From Salibacter sp031581065 (GTDB lineage: Bacteria > Bacteroidota > Bacteroidia > Flavobacteriales_G > Salibacteraceae), in assembly GCF_031581065.1 (NCBI RefSeq), contig NZ_JAVLBN010000002.1:1-64000 (forward strand): a stretch of DNA of 64,000 nt, read 5' to 3'. How positions within the stretch are numbered: the first letter of the stretch is position 1; every line of letters begins with the position of its first letter. A model generated the notes under the pieces. That model saw only the letters and a list, made by a program, of their open reading frames with translations, did no database searches and was not told where the DNA came from. A program made the translations under genes and the position numbers. This document shows positions 1-8,626 of this stretch, one piece after another.

Positions 1-1
1 C

Positions 2-673
2 GGGGGCTTTGAACATTTGTGGTCGCTCTACAAGGCTCTGACCGATAAATACAAAAACGCATTTGTGTACCTCTTCAATCACCCTACAACTGGCACGTGG
101 ATGGGCGCAACTCCCGAAACGCTTCTCACTCAAAATGAAAATTCCCTGGAAACAGTTTCGCTTGCTGGTACTCAACCCAAAAGCGAACGCGGAAAATACA
201 CGTGGGAAGAAAAAGAAGCTGAGGAACAGCAATACGTATCAGATTATATTGAAGAATTATTGCAGGATTTGAACTTTCAGTACGCTATTGAAGGTCCGGC
301 AACTATTGAGGCTGGTCCGGTTGCTCACTTGATGTCAAAATTCAGAATTAAATCAAACAACGAGTGGGACAAAACACTCGACCTGTTGAATGAATTGCAT
401 CCAACTCCTGCCGTTTGCGGATTGCCCAAAGACCGTGCTGAAGAGTACATTCAAAAAATAGAAAAGCACGACCGAAAGTTCTACACAGGCTACCTCGGCC
501 CCATCAACGAAGACGGCACATTTAGGATGTTTGTCAATTTGCGTTGCATGGAGGTCTTTGAAAACTCCTTAGCTTTGTACGTTGGAGGCGGCATAACAAG
601 CGATTCATCTCCTGAGAGTGAATGGAAAGAAACGCAATTAAAAGCCGAGACATTAAAAGCAGTTCTGTTGTGA
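2..673 (+). CDS. menF: Isochorismate synthase MenF, C-terminal part (cut by window edge)
   Basis: The reading frame is open to the left edge, so only the last 223 residues are visible. They carry the chorismate-binding fold shared by MenF, EntC and anthranilate synthase: MGATPETLL, the basic SERGKYTWEEKE region, HPTPAVCGLP, FYTGYLGP, and the closing GGGITSDSSPESEW in which the glutamates bind magnesium. The enzyme converts chorismate to isochorismate, the first menaquinone-specific step. menD follows after 31 bases, which favours MenF over a siderophore EntC. The apparent TTG start at 17 is internal and should be ignored. Confidence 0.9.
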   Translation, partial: GGFEHLWSLYKALTDKYKNAFVYLFNHPTTGTWMGATPETLLTQNENSLETVSLAGTQPKSERGKYTWEEKEAEEQQYVSDYIEELLQDLNFQYAIEGPATIEAGPVAHLMSKFRIKSNNEWDKTLDLLNELHPTPAVCGLPKDRAEEYIQKIEKHDRKFYTGYLGPINEDGTFRMFVNLRCMEVFENSLALYVGGGITSDSSPESEWKETQLKAETLKAVLL

Positions 674-704
674 ACTGCAAAGCAATAATGTTGTTACGTA
701 CAAA

Positions 705-2384
705 ATGACTTCGAATAAACGCACAGTTCAACAACTCATTACTATTTGCAAGGAAAAGGGAATCCGTGATGTAGTTATTTCACCGGGTTCTCGCAATGCT
801 CCACTTATCATCGGTTTTACCAAAGACCCATATTTCAACTGTATCAATATTCCCGATGAACGCGTGGCAGCTTTCATTGCTCTGGGAATGACGCAGGAAA
901 GCGGAGTGCCAACCATCATAACCTGCACATCAGGATCGGCTGTGCTCAATTATCACCCGGCAATCAGTGAGGCTTATTATCAGAACCTGCCCGTTATTGT
1001 CGTTTCGGCAGACAGACCGCAAGAGTTCATAGATCAGGCTGATGGGCAAACTATCAGGCAGGTCAAAGCGCTTCAAAACCACACCGTTTACAACACAACT
1101 CTCTTTGAACGAGACGATGACGAAGATACACAGTGGAAAAACAGCTACGAGATCAACAAGGCGCTCGAAACAGCCACTTTCCCAAATCCGGGTCCGGTTC
1201 ATATCAATATTCCATTTTCAGAACCGCTCTACGACACTGATGAAGAACCGCTGGAAACAAAAAACTTCTCCACTCTTGTTCCCTGTCAGAGCCTGAATCC
1301 GCAGCAGATCGACCAACTCCAAACGGAGTGGGATCAGCTACCAAACCGACTCATCATTGTGGGGATGCAAAAGCCCAATCCGGAGTTAGAAGACGTTTTG
1401 TTCGAACTCGCTGATACCGATCAGGCTGTAGTGATGACGGAAACCACCTCTAACCTATCGGGCGAAAATATTTTGACATGCATCGATCGCGTGATCAACA
1501 CCATTGATGATGAAAAACTCCAGAAACTAAAACCAGACTTACTTATTACTATTGGCGGGCCAATCGTTTCAAAAAAGATCAAGAAACTACTCCGCTCCTT
1601 TCACATTCAGAACCATTGGCACATCGCCAATCAGGGACTTGTTTTGGATACTTACAAAGCACTTACCCGCCACATCCCGATGAAAGCTGAAAAGGTACTC
1701 AGCGAGCTGGACTTTGGATCTGACCGAAAAGAATATGCTCAACTCTGGAAAAAGATAAATGCTGAAAAGCGCACTGGTCATCAAAACGCAACAAATGAAG
1801 TTGAATGGAGTGACATGGCCGTTTTCAAAGAATTGAATGCTTTCATCCCGAATGATAGCGTCATTCAAACAGCCAATAGTTCGCCCATTCGCTACATGCA
1901 GCTTTTCAACTGGAACAACTCGATCGTGCAATTTGCCAATCGCGGCACCAGCGGAATTGACGGCTGCACTTCTACTGCTCTTGGCTACGCGCTCAAAACG
2001 AATAAACTGGTTACACTCATTACAGGTGACATCTCATTTTTTTACGACAGCAATGCCTTTTTCCACAATCACGTTCCTGATAATTTGCGCATCATTTTAA
2101 TCAATAATGGCGGAGGCAATATTTTCAGGATTATTCCCGGTCCTAAAACATCAGGAGCGCTGGAACAGCATTTTGAGAGTCATCACAATTTCCACGCTCG
2201 CGAAATCGCCAAAGCATTTTGGATGGATTACGAGTTTGCCGATGACGAAAAGTCTCTACAAACGGCTCTGACCAAGGCCTACCATGAAGATACTGAAAAC
2301 GCGCTGATTGTTGAAATTTCAACTCCGCGTGAACAAAATGACCTTATTTTAGCTGAATATTTCAAAGCATTAAAACAATCATAA
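705..2384 (+). CDS. menD: SEPHCHC synthase MenD
   Basis: A 559-residue thiamine-diphosphate enzyme that joins isochorismate and 2-oxoglutarate to form 2-succinyl-5-enolpyruvyl-6-hydroxy-3-cyclohexene-1-carboxylate. The N-terminus has the MenD signature VISPGSRNAPL and the PDERVAAF segment carrying the catalytic glutamate. The C-terminal ThDP/Mg site is ITGDISFFYD followed by NNGGGNIF. Full family length. It lies second in the menaquinone operon, two bases before menB. Confidence 0.97.
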   Translation: MTSNKRTVQQLITICKEKGIRDVVISPGSRNAPLIIGFTKDPYFNCINIPDERVAAFIALGMTQESGVPTIITCTSGSAVLNYHPAISEAYYQNLPVIVVSADRPQEFIDQADGQTIRQVKALQNHTVYNTTLFERDDDEDTQWKNSYEINKALETATFPNPGPVHINIPFSEPLYDTDEEPLETKNFSTLVPCQSLNPQQIDQLQTEWDQLPNRLIIVGMQKPNPELEDVLFELADTDQAVVMTETTSNLSGENILTCIDRVINTIDDEKLQKLKPDLLITIGGPIVSKKIKKLLRSFHIQNHWHIANQGLVLDTYKALTRHIPMKAEKVLSELDFGSDRKEYAQLWKKINAEKRTGHQNATNEVEWSDMAVFKELNAFIPNDSVIQTANSSPIRYMQLFNWNNSIVQFANRGTSGIDGCTSTALGYALKTNKLVTLITGDISFFYDSNAFFHNHVPDNLRIILINNGGGNIFRIIPGPKTSGALEQHFESHHNFHAREIAKAFWMDYEFADDEKSLQTALTKAYHEDTENALIVEISTPREQNDLILAEYFKALKQS

Positions 2385-2386
2385 CT

Positions 2387-3211
2387 ATGGCTACAGATAG
2401 AAGCTGGAAAACGATAAAAGAGTTTGAAGACATTAAGTTTGAGCTATTTGAGGGAATAGCAAAAATCACGATCAACCGTCCTGAGGTTTACAATGCTTTT
2501 AGACCCGAGACGAATATGGAGATTTTGGAAGCCCTTGAAATGACCCGCGAAAGACAGGATGTGGGCGTTGTGGTTATCACTGGTGCCGGAGAAAAAGCAT
2601 TTTGCTCTGGCGGAGATCAAAACGTAAAAGGTAAAGGTGGTTATGTTGGTGACGATGGCGTTCCCCGCCTCAATGTGCTCGACATTCACAAAGTGATTCG
2701 CAGTTTACCAAAGCCGGTTATTGCAATGGTAAATGGCTATGCAATTGGCGGTGGTCACGTGCTTCACGTGGTTTGTGATTTGACAATTGCCTCTGAGAAC
2801 GCGCGTTTTGGTCAAACAGGACCTAAAGTTGGAAGTTTTGATGCCGGCTTTGGTTCGTCTTACTTAGCTCGTCACGTTGGGCAAAAGAAAGCGCGTGAAA
2901 TTTGGTTCTTGTGTGAGCAGTACACCGCTAAAGAAGCTGAACAAATGGGAATGGTGAATACTGTTGTTCCGCTCGAAGATTTGGAAGATACAACTGTAAA
3001 ATGGTGTAAAACGATTATGAAACGTTCTCCGCTCGCGATTCGCATGATCAAGCGCGGACTCAATGCAGAGCTTGACGGTCAGCGCGGACTCATGGAGTTT
3101 GCCGGTGACGCAACACTCATGTATTATTTGATGGACGAAGCACAAGAAGGAAAAAACGCCTTTTTGGAAAAACGCGATCCAGACTTCCAACAATTTCCTA
3201 AATTTCCATAA
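2387..3211 (+). CDS. menB: 1,4-dihydroxy-2-naphthoyl-CoA synthase MenB
   Basis: A 274-residue crotonase-fold enzyme that cyclises o-succinylbenzoyl-CoA to 1,4-dihydroxy-2-naphthoyl-CoA. Visible signatures are GAGEKAFCSGGDQ (oxyanion hole and substrate pocket), GYAIGGGHVLHVVCDL, and FGQTGPKVGSFDAGFGSSYL, which is specific to MenB among crotonases. Two bases separate it from menD, and its TAA shares one base with the ATG of the next gene, so translation is probably coupled. Confidence 0.97.
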   Translation: MATDRSWKTIKEFEDIKFELFEGIAKITINRPEVYNAFRPETNMEILEALEMTRERQDVGVVVITGAGEKAFCSGGDQNVKGKGGYVGDDGVPRLNVLDIHKVIRSLPKPVIAMVNGYAIGGGHVLHVVCDLTIASENARFGQTGPKVGSFDAGFGSSYLARHVGQKKAREIWFLCEQYTAKEAEQMGMVNTVVPLEDLEDTTVKWCKTIMKRSPLAIRMIKRGLNAELDGQRGLMEFAGDATLMYYLMDEAQEGKNAFLEKRDPDFQQFPKFP

Positions 3212-3714
3212 TGGAATTTACCAATCAAAATATTGAACTCTCCTCCCTTCCCGAGGTTGAGGATAGTGATTTTCACGGATTAGAAAAAGATTATCTCTAC
3301 ATGCGACTTACAGCATGGGGAATTTTCTTTTTCGTAAGTGGATTAGTATTCAGTATTTGGTCGCTGTTTGGATCATTTACCTGGTGGCACTGGCTTGCTC
3401 CGTGGGCGGCACTTTTAGCTTTTATTTTAGTTATTGAAATAAAAGGTTTTAGCATCAAAGGCTACTCGATCAGGGAAAAAGACATTTCTTACAAAAGCGG
3501 ACTCATCTTTTTCAGTATGACCTCCATACCTTTCAATCGCATACAGCATTGTGAGGTAGGACAAGGTCCGCTGGGAAGAGCCTTCGATTTGGCTGCCGTT
3601 AAAATTTACACAGCCGGTGGAAGTTCGAGCGATATTATCATAAGAGGCTTGCAAGAAGAACGCGCTCAAAAGTTGAGAGACTACATCACTAAGCTCAGTG
3701 CCAATTATGAGTGA
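3211..3714 (+). CDS. PH-domain (bPH2/DUF304) membrane protein, YdbS-like
   Basis: A 167-residue protein with two hydrophobic membrane segments (about residues 32-52 and 57-74), then a bacterial pleckstrin-homology domain: YSIREKDISYKSG, SIPFNRIQHCEV and AVKIYTAGG are hallmarks of the DUF304/bPH2 repeat. It pairs with the longer three-repeat protein downstream, as ydbS pairs with ydbT in Bacillus. Function is not established; such pairs have been tied to envelope stress or bacteriocin resistance in Firmicutes. Its place between menB and menA suggests co-transcription, not a role in quinone synthesis. Confidence 0.8.
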   Translation: MEFTNQNIELSSLPEVEDSDFHGLEKDYLYMRLTAWGIFFFVSGLVFSIWSLFGSFTWWHWLAPWAALLAFILVIEIKGFSIKGYSIREKDISYKSGLIFFSMTSIPFNRIQHCEVGQGPLGRAFDLAAVKIYTAGGSSSDIIIRGLQEERAQKLRDYITKLSANYE

Positions 3715-5218
3715 GATCGATCTTTCCACAAAGAAAAGACAAGCGCCTATTGGCGTAGCGATTCTCTTTATTCTCAACTTGAGGAAGGCTATAAACCTGT
3801 TCATTCCCTTTCTCTTTTTGAAATATGGTGCAGGGTCTTCGTTGTTGGGAATCAGCCTCTATGCAATTGGTATTATTCTATTTCTAGGATTCATCGCGTT
3901 TTCGTATTTCGAGTACAAAAATTTCTTCTTTTACGCTGTTGAAGACAAGTTTATCATTGAACGCGGAGTTTTCAGGAAAGATAAAACCACCATTCCATTC
4001 GAGCGTATTCAAACTGTTCACACCGCTCAAAACCTGGCACAGCAAATATTTAAGGTTGTAGGTCTAAAAATTGATACAGCAGGAAGTGCCGATAACGAAA
4101 TAGAGATTCCGGCACTTGATAGGTCTTACGCTCGCAGCCTTCAAGAGTATTTACTCAAGAAAAAAGAAAAAGACAAAAAACAACAGTCAGAACCGGGCGA
4201 AGAAGAAACAATCGAACAACCCGAAGTTGAAAGCTGGGAAAAACCTATCTTAAAGTTATCGATTAAAGACCTGCTAAAAGTTGGACTCACTGAAAACCAC
4301 TTGCGCTCCGGATTAATTCTCTTTGCTGTAGTAAACGGTTACATCTGGCAATTTGAGGAGTTTTTGTTGGAGCCCTTTGAACCATATTTAGAAGAAGCAG
4401 AAGGTTGGCTCACACAATGGGTACTTCTACTCCCCTTCACTATTCTCGTATTTGTTGTCGTTTCAGTTGCCTTCTCATTGATAAGAATTGTACTGCGCTA
4501 TTACAATTTGCAGTTCTTTCTCAACGAACGCGGTTTGGTTCTGAAAAGCGGATTGCTCAAGCGCAATGAGTTTCACGTTCCCAGGAACAAAATACAGTAC
4601 TTCAAATGGTCGAGTAATCCGCTGAGAAAATTACTCGGCTTTAAAACTTTTGTCGTCAAGCAGGCCGGTGTCAATGAAAACAGAGAAGATAAACGAACTG
4701 TAAGCGTTCCCGGATGCAAAAACAAACAACTCATCGATGTGCTTCAGGAATTTTATCCCGAACGTTATTCGGGGAAGTTTCATCGTTTAGGCTCTCACCG
4801 GTTACTTTTTTTCCAACGATTTATTTGGCTGGTCATCATGCCTTCCATTATCGTTACAGCTTCCTTTTATGCGAGTGAACTCACCTGGCACTACTTTGTT
4901 CCAATTCCACTTTTCGTTATTCTGGGTGCTTTTTGGGCACATAAATTTCAACGATCAGTTCAATTTAGAACAAATGGAGATGTCATCGAAATCAAAAAAG
5001 GCTGGATTTTTCCTTCTCACCTTTCCATCACGATGTACAAATTGCAAAATGTGAGCCTGAATAGAAGTATATTCCAAAGAAGGCGTGACCTTTCAACACT
5101 GGTTTTCTTCACAGCAGCCGGAGATGAAAGCATGCCACATCTCAGCCACAACGATGCCATCGACATTTATAATTTTGTCCTCTATAAAATTGAAAGTTCA
5201 CAAAAGAGCTGGATGTAA
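3707..5218 (+). CDS. Multi-PH-domain (bPH2/DUF304) membrane protein, YdbT-like
   Basis: I start at the ATG at 3707 (MSEIDLST), overlapping the upstream stop by 8 bases, not at the GTG at 3698. The protein holds three DUF304-type repeats, each a hydrophobic hairpin followed by a PH strand set: EDKFIIERGVFRKDKTTIPF, NERGLVLKSGLLKRNEFHVP and NGDVIEIKKGWIFPSHL. An acidic charged linker (about 150-180) separates the first and second. About six membrane segments. It is probably an inner-membrane partner of the preceding YdbS-like protein; its biochemical role is unknown. Confidence 0.8.
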   Translation: MSEIDLSTKKRQAPIGVAILFILNLRKAINLFIPFLFLKYGAGSSLLGISLYAIGIILFLGFIAFSYFEYKNFFFYAVEDKFIIERGVFRKDKTTIPFERIQTVHTAQNLAQQIFKVVGLKIDTAGSADNEIEIPALDRSYARSLQEYLLKKKEKDKKQQSEPGEEETIEQPEVESWEKPILKLSIKDLLKVGLTENHLRSGLILFAVVNGYIWQFEEFLLEPFEPYLEEAEGWLTQWVLLLPFTILVFVVVSVAFSLIRIVLRYYNLQFFLNERGLVLKSGLLKRNEFHVPRNKIQYFKWSSNPLRKLLGFKTFVVKQAGVNENREDKRTVSVPGCKNKQLIDVLQEFYPERYSGKFHRLGSHRLLFFQRFIWLVIMPSIIVTASFYASELTWHYFVPIPLFVILGAFWAHKFQRSVQFRTNGDVIEIKKGWIFPSHLSITMYKLQNVSLNRSIFQRRRDLSTLVFFTAAGDESMPHLSHNDAIDIYNFVLYKIESSQKSWM

Positions 5219-5229
5219 CCAGTAACCTC

Positions 5230-6135
5230 ATGGCGACAATTCAAAACTGGATTTCAACATTTCGTTTGCGCACACTGCCACTGGCTTTATCGGTCATTAT
5301 TTTGGGATCGCTTCTCGCTTATGCTAACGGATTTAAGAATTATGTCGTGACGCTTTTAGCGGTTCTGACCACTCTTTTTTTGCAAATCCTAAGCAACGTA
5401 GCTAACGATTACGGAGATGGTGTAAAAGGAACCGACAATGACGAGCGGATTGGTCCGCAGCGCGCTATTCAAAGTGGAGCTATTGGTCAGAGCGCAATGA
5501 AGATGGCCGTCATTATCCTCAGTCTTTTGGCTTTTATTAGCGGGATTTCGCTCATCCTCTTTGCGATTCCATCAAGTGAATTGTTGAAGGCCGCTGTATT
5601 CCTGATTTTGGGATTGGTGTCGATTTGGGCAGCCATCAAATACACTGTTGGAAAAGATGCTTACGGTTACCGCGGAATGGGCGATTTATTCGTGTTTATT
5701 TTCTTTGGTTTAGTTGGTGTTTGCGGCACATTTTACCTGCATGCAAACGAACTACCGCTGGATATTTTTTTACCCGCATCAGCAATTGGATTTTTGAGTA
5801 CAGGCGTGCTCAACCTCAACAACATGCGCGACTTCAACAGCGATAAAAATGCGGGTAAAAACACACTTGTAGTAAACATAGGTCTTAAGACTGCTAAGAG
5901 ATACCACACAACACTATTGATTGGGGCTTTGATTCTTAGCATCGTTTACGTCTTCCTCAATAGCGGAATCGAATGGTCGAGTTACCTTTTTCTTTTGGTG
6001 AGTCCGCTCGTGATTTTCAACCTCAAAAAAGTTTTCCAAATTAAAGATCCCAAACAACTCGATCCACTACTCAAGCAGCTCGCTATTACAACACTCCTGT
6101 ACAGCATACTTTTTGGAACTGGACAATTATTATGA
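5230..6135 (+). CDS. menA: 1,4-dihydroxy-2-naphthoate polyprenyltransferase MenA
   Basis: A 301-residue integral membrane UbiA-family prenyltransferase that attaches the polyprenyl tail to 1,4-dihydroxy-2-naphthoate and releases CO2. The first aspartate-rich motif is NDYGDGVKGTDNDER (about residues 58-72), followed by IGPQRAIQSG typical of MenA. The second is NNMRDFNSDKNAGKNTL. About eight to nine hydrophobic helices. The last four bases overlap the next gene (ATGA). No ubiG/menG methyltransferase is in view. Confidence 0.95.
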   Translation: MATIQNWISTFRLRTLPLALSVIILGSLLAYANGFKNYVVTLLAVLTTLFLQILSNVANDYGDGVKGTDNDERIGPQRAIQSGAIGQSAMKMAVIILSLLAFISGISLILFAIPSSELLKAAVFLILGLVSIWAAIKYTVGKDAYGYRGMGDLFVFIFFGLVGVCGTFYLHANELPLDIFLPASAIGFLSTGVLNLNNMRDFNSDKNAGKNTLVVNIGLKTAKRYHTTLLIGALILSIVYVFLNSGIEWSSYLFLLVSPLVIFNLKKVFQIKDPKQLDPLLKQLAITTLLYSILFGTGQLL

Positions 6136-6749
6136 GTTACTGGGGAGAATTATTGACCATAGCCGGAATTCATTTATTGGCCGTTGCCAGCCCCGGTCCT
6201 GACTTTGCTATTGTGTTGAGGCAAAGTTTACGGTTCGGATCGAATACAGGTAGGGAAACTGCCATCGGTGTGGGAACCGGTATTCTCATTCACGCTACGT
6301 ATTCGGTACTCGGGTTCGGACTATTGATTTCAAAATACGAGTGGCTCTACAACGGAATGCGGTATTTAGCTGCCGGATATTTATTGTTCCTTGCTTACCA
6401 GGGTTTCAAAGCTAAACGCGTTGAGTACAAAGCTGTGCAAAGTGAAAAGCGGGAAATTTCGTTCAAAAAAGCATTTTCAAAAGGATTTTTGGTCAACGCC
6501 TTCAACCCTAAAGTAACGCTCTTCTTTTTGAGTATTTATACGGCTGTTGTAAGTGAATCCACACCCTTTTCATGGCAGGTTGTTTACGGAATTTACATGG
6601 CCGTAGCAACCATGATTTGGTTTTCGATTGTCGCTACACTTTTTGGTCAGAGCCAAATAAGAAACTGGTACAACCGCTACAACAACATCTTTGAAAAAGT
6701 AATTGCTATTGCGCTAACATTTCTGGCAATAAAACTGATTTGGGGATAA
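6132..6749 (+). CDS. LysE/RhtB-family amino-acid exporter
   Basis: A 205-residue protein with about six membrane helices and the LysE-family N-terminal signature ASPGPDFAIVLRQSLRFG, then ETAIGVGTGILIHATYSVLG and the mid-protein KGFLVNAFNPKVTLFF (the conserved N-P-K loop). The family exports amino acids such as lysine, homoserine or threonine; the substrate cannot be read from sequence. It overlaps menA by four bases and is the last gene of the rightward operon; the convergent aminotransferase ends two bases later. Confidence 0.88.
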   Translation: MSYWGELLTIAGIHLLAVASPGPDFAIVLRQSLRFGSNTGRETAIGVGTGILIHATYSVLGFGLLISKYEWLYNGMRYLAAGYLLFLAYQGFKAKRVEYKAVQSEKREISFKKAFSKGFLVNAFNPKVTLFFLSIYTAVVSESTPFSWQVVYGIYMAVATMIWFSIVATLFGQSQIRNWYNRYNNIFEKVIAIALTFLAIKLIWG

Positions 6750-6750
6750 C

Positions 6751-7926
6751 TTACTTGACTTTGTGAACGAACTCTCCTGCACCGCTATTCAAAACTTTTC
6801 GAATAATCGATACTACTTTACTGAGTTGCTCCTCTGTCATGGCACTACCCGATGGTAAACACAAACCATTTTCAAAAAGACTCTGACTTACATTAGAGCC
6901 GTAAAACGAATATTTTTGAAAAACCGGCTGAAGATGCAAAGGCTTCCACAACGGCCTCGATTCAATATTTCTTGATTCAAGTGCTAGTCTCAAGTGTTCA
7001 CGCGTTATACCAAATGTTTTTTCAGGATCAACGAGAATTACAGTAAGCCACCTATTGCTGTAATGCCCGTATGGTTCAACTAAAAATGAAATTCCTTCAG
7101 CATCTTTTAAGGCATCAAAATAGAAATCAAAAATCTCTCTTCTTCGCCTAACTCTACTGTCAAGGACTTCCATTTGACCACAACCAATTCCAGCACAAAT
7201 ATTACTCATTCGATAGTTGTACCCAATATGAGAATGCTGATAATGAACAGCATTGTCTTTTGCCTGAGTACTCAAAAACCGAGCATATTCAACAATATGC
7301 CAATCGTTAGAAATTAGTGCACCTCCTCCACTAGTGGTAATAATTTTATTTCCATTAAAAGAAAGTACAGCCATTCTACCAAAAGTTCCGCAATACTTAC
7401 CCATGTAAGTTGATCCGGCAGCTTCAGCGCTATCTTCAATCAAAGGAATGTCATATTTCATGGCGATGTTTTGTATTTCAACCCATTTAGCGGGCATACC
7501 GTACAAATCAACACCAATAATAGCTTTGGGCTTAATACCCTTTTCTTTCAGATCCTGTATTGCTTCCTCTAAAACAAGAGGGTCTAAATTCCAGGTGTCG
7601 TACTCGCTATCGATGAAAACCGGCTCAGCTCCCAGGTAACGAATTGGATTGGCACTGGCAGAAAAAGTGAGCGATTGAGTAAGAACATAATCTCCGTTTC
7701 CAACTCCTAAGTTAATTAGAGCCAAATGAAGTGCAGCAGTTCCGCTAGAAAGAGCTGCTACTGCACCAACGTTGAAATATTCTTTAATCAATGTTTCAAA
7801 ACGCTTTAAGTGAGGCCCTGCAGGCGCTACCCAATTTTGGTCAAAAGCTTCTTCAACATATGACCTCTCCTTCTCACCAATGTGAGGAGGAGATAACCAT
7901 ATTTTTTCATCGTTCAGTGACTTCAT
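6751..7926 (-). CDS. DegT/DnrJ/EryC1 PLP-dependent sugar aminotransferase
   Basis: I start at the ATG at 7926 (MKSLNDEKIW), not the TTG two codons upstream. The 391 residues show the family's features: LSSGTAALHLAL (phosphate-binding SGT), EDSAEAAGSTYMGKYCG, and SFNGNKIITTSGGG, where the lysine forms the PLP Schiff base. The family makes amino sugars from 4-keto nucleotide sugars. It resembles PglE/LegC-type enzymes, and a PglF/WbpM-type dehydratase that could supply a 4-keto sugar begins at 63023, although the two are far apart. It stands alone on its strand. Confidence 0.88.
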   Translation of the reverse strand: MKSLNDEKIWLSPPHIGEKERSYVEEAFDQNWVAPAGPHLKRFETLIKEYFNVGAVAALSSGTAALHLALINLGVGNGDYVLTQSLTFSASANPIRYLGAEPVFIDSEYDTWNLDPLVLEEAIQDLKEKGIKPKAIIGVDLYGMPAKWVEIQNIAMKYDIPLIEDSAEAAGSTYMGKYCGTFGRMAVLSFNGNKIITTSGGGALISNDWHIVEYARFLSTQAKDNAVHYQHSHIGYNYRMSNICAGIGCGQMEVLDSRVRRRREIFDFYFDALKDAEGISFLVEPYGHYSNRWLTVILVDPEKTFGITREHLRLALESRNIESRPLWKPLHLQPVFQKYSFYGSNVSQSLFENGLCLPSGSAMTEEQLSKVVSIIRKVLNSGAGEFVHKVK

Positions 7927-8058
7927 ACTCAATTGTTAGGTTGAGGTCAAAAATAACATATTAAAATATTTATTGTGTTTTTTTTTTAAACTTATTGAGT
8001 TAGAAGGAAATTTAACATACATTTTTTTCACCTTTGTTCAAAATTCAAAGATAAAAAC

Positions 8059-8574
8059 ATGGAAACTGTAAACTTGAAAGGATTCCCTGTACCCCTTAAC
8101 GGTGAATTGCCCAATGAAGGCGTTAAAGCACAGGATTTTTACTATGTGAAAGGCAACCTCAATGAAGAGAGTCTTTACGATGTAGATGTAAAAGTAAAAA
8201 TACTCATTTCGGTTCCCAGTCTTGATACAAACGTTTGCCAGGTTGAGACTTCTAAGTTCAACGAAAAGTTGGCAAAAATGAAAGATGTTAAGGCTCTTAT
8301 CATCTCAAAAGACCTGCCGTTTGCTCAAAAACGTTTTTGTGATTCAGCAAAAATCAACAACGTTGAGGCTGTAAGTGATTTCCGTTATGGAGATTTTGGC
8401 GAAGATTATGGCGTTTTGATGACAGACGGAGCTTTAAAAGGGCTTTTGGCAAGAGCTGTGGTTGTACTCGATAAAGACAATAAGATACACTATTCAGAAC
8501 TCGTTTCAGACATTTTAATGGAACCCGATTACGATAGTGTGATCGAAGAAGTGGAAGAACTCCTCAAGAAATAA
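8059..8574 (+). CDS. tpx: Thiol peroxidase Tpx (atypical 2-Cys peroxiredoxin)
   Basis: A 171-residue peroxiredoxin. SLDTNVCQVET places the peroxidatic cysteine at residue 60, and DLPFAQKRFCDSA places the resolving cysteine at 94; both are diagnostic of Tpx, as is FGEDYGV and the ending EPDYDSVIEE. It reduces hydroperoxides using thioredoxin and lacks a signal peptide, so it is cytoplasmic. A weak -7-like CACCTTTG lies at 8029-8036. A strong hairpin terminator follows nine bases after the stop. Confidence 0.95.
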   Translation: METVNLKGFPVPLNGELPNEGVKAQDFYYVKGNLNEESLYDVDVKVKILISVPSLDTNVCQVETSKFNEKLAKMKDVKALIISKDLPFAQKRFCDSAKINNVEAVSDFRYGDFGEDYGVLMTDGALKGLLARAVVVLDKDNKIHYSELVSDILMEPDYDSVIEEVEELLKK

Positions 8575-8582
8575 AAAATAAA

Positions 8583-8623
8583 AGTGAGGATGCATCAAAA
8601 CCGTGTTTTGATGCATCCTCACT
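8583..8623. terminator. Perfect 19-bp bidirectional hairpin terminator
   Basis: AGTGAGGATGCATCAAAAC (8583-8601) pairs without mismatch with 8605-8623 around a 3-base loop. It sits between the convergent tpx and reductase genes, ending four bases before the reductase stop codon, with A-rich sequence on its left side serving as the U-tract for the leftward transcript. The stem is unusually long and perfect for a terminator. Confidence 0.85.
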
Positions 8624-8626
8624 ACT

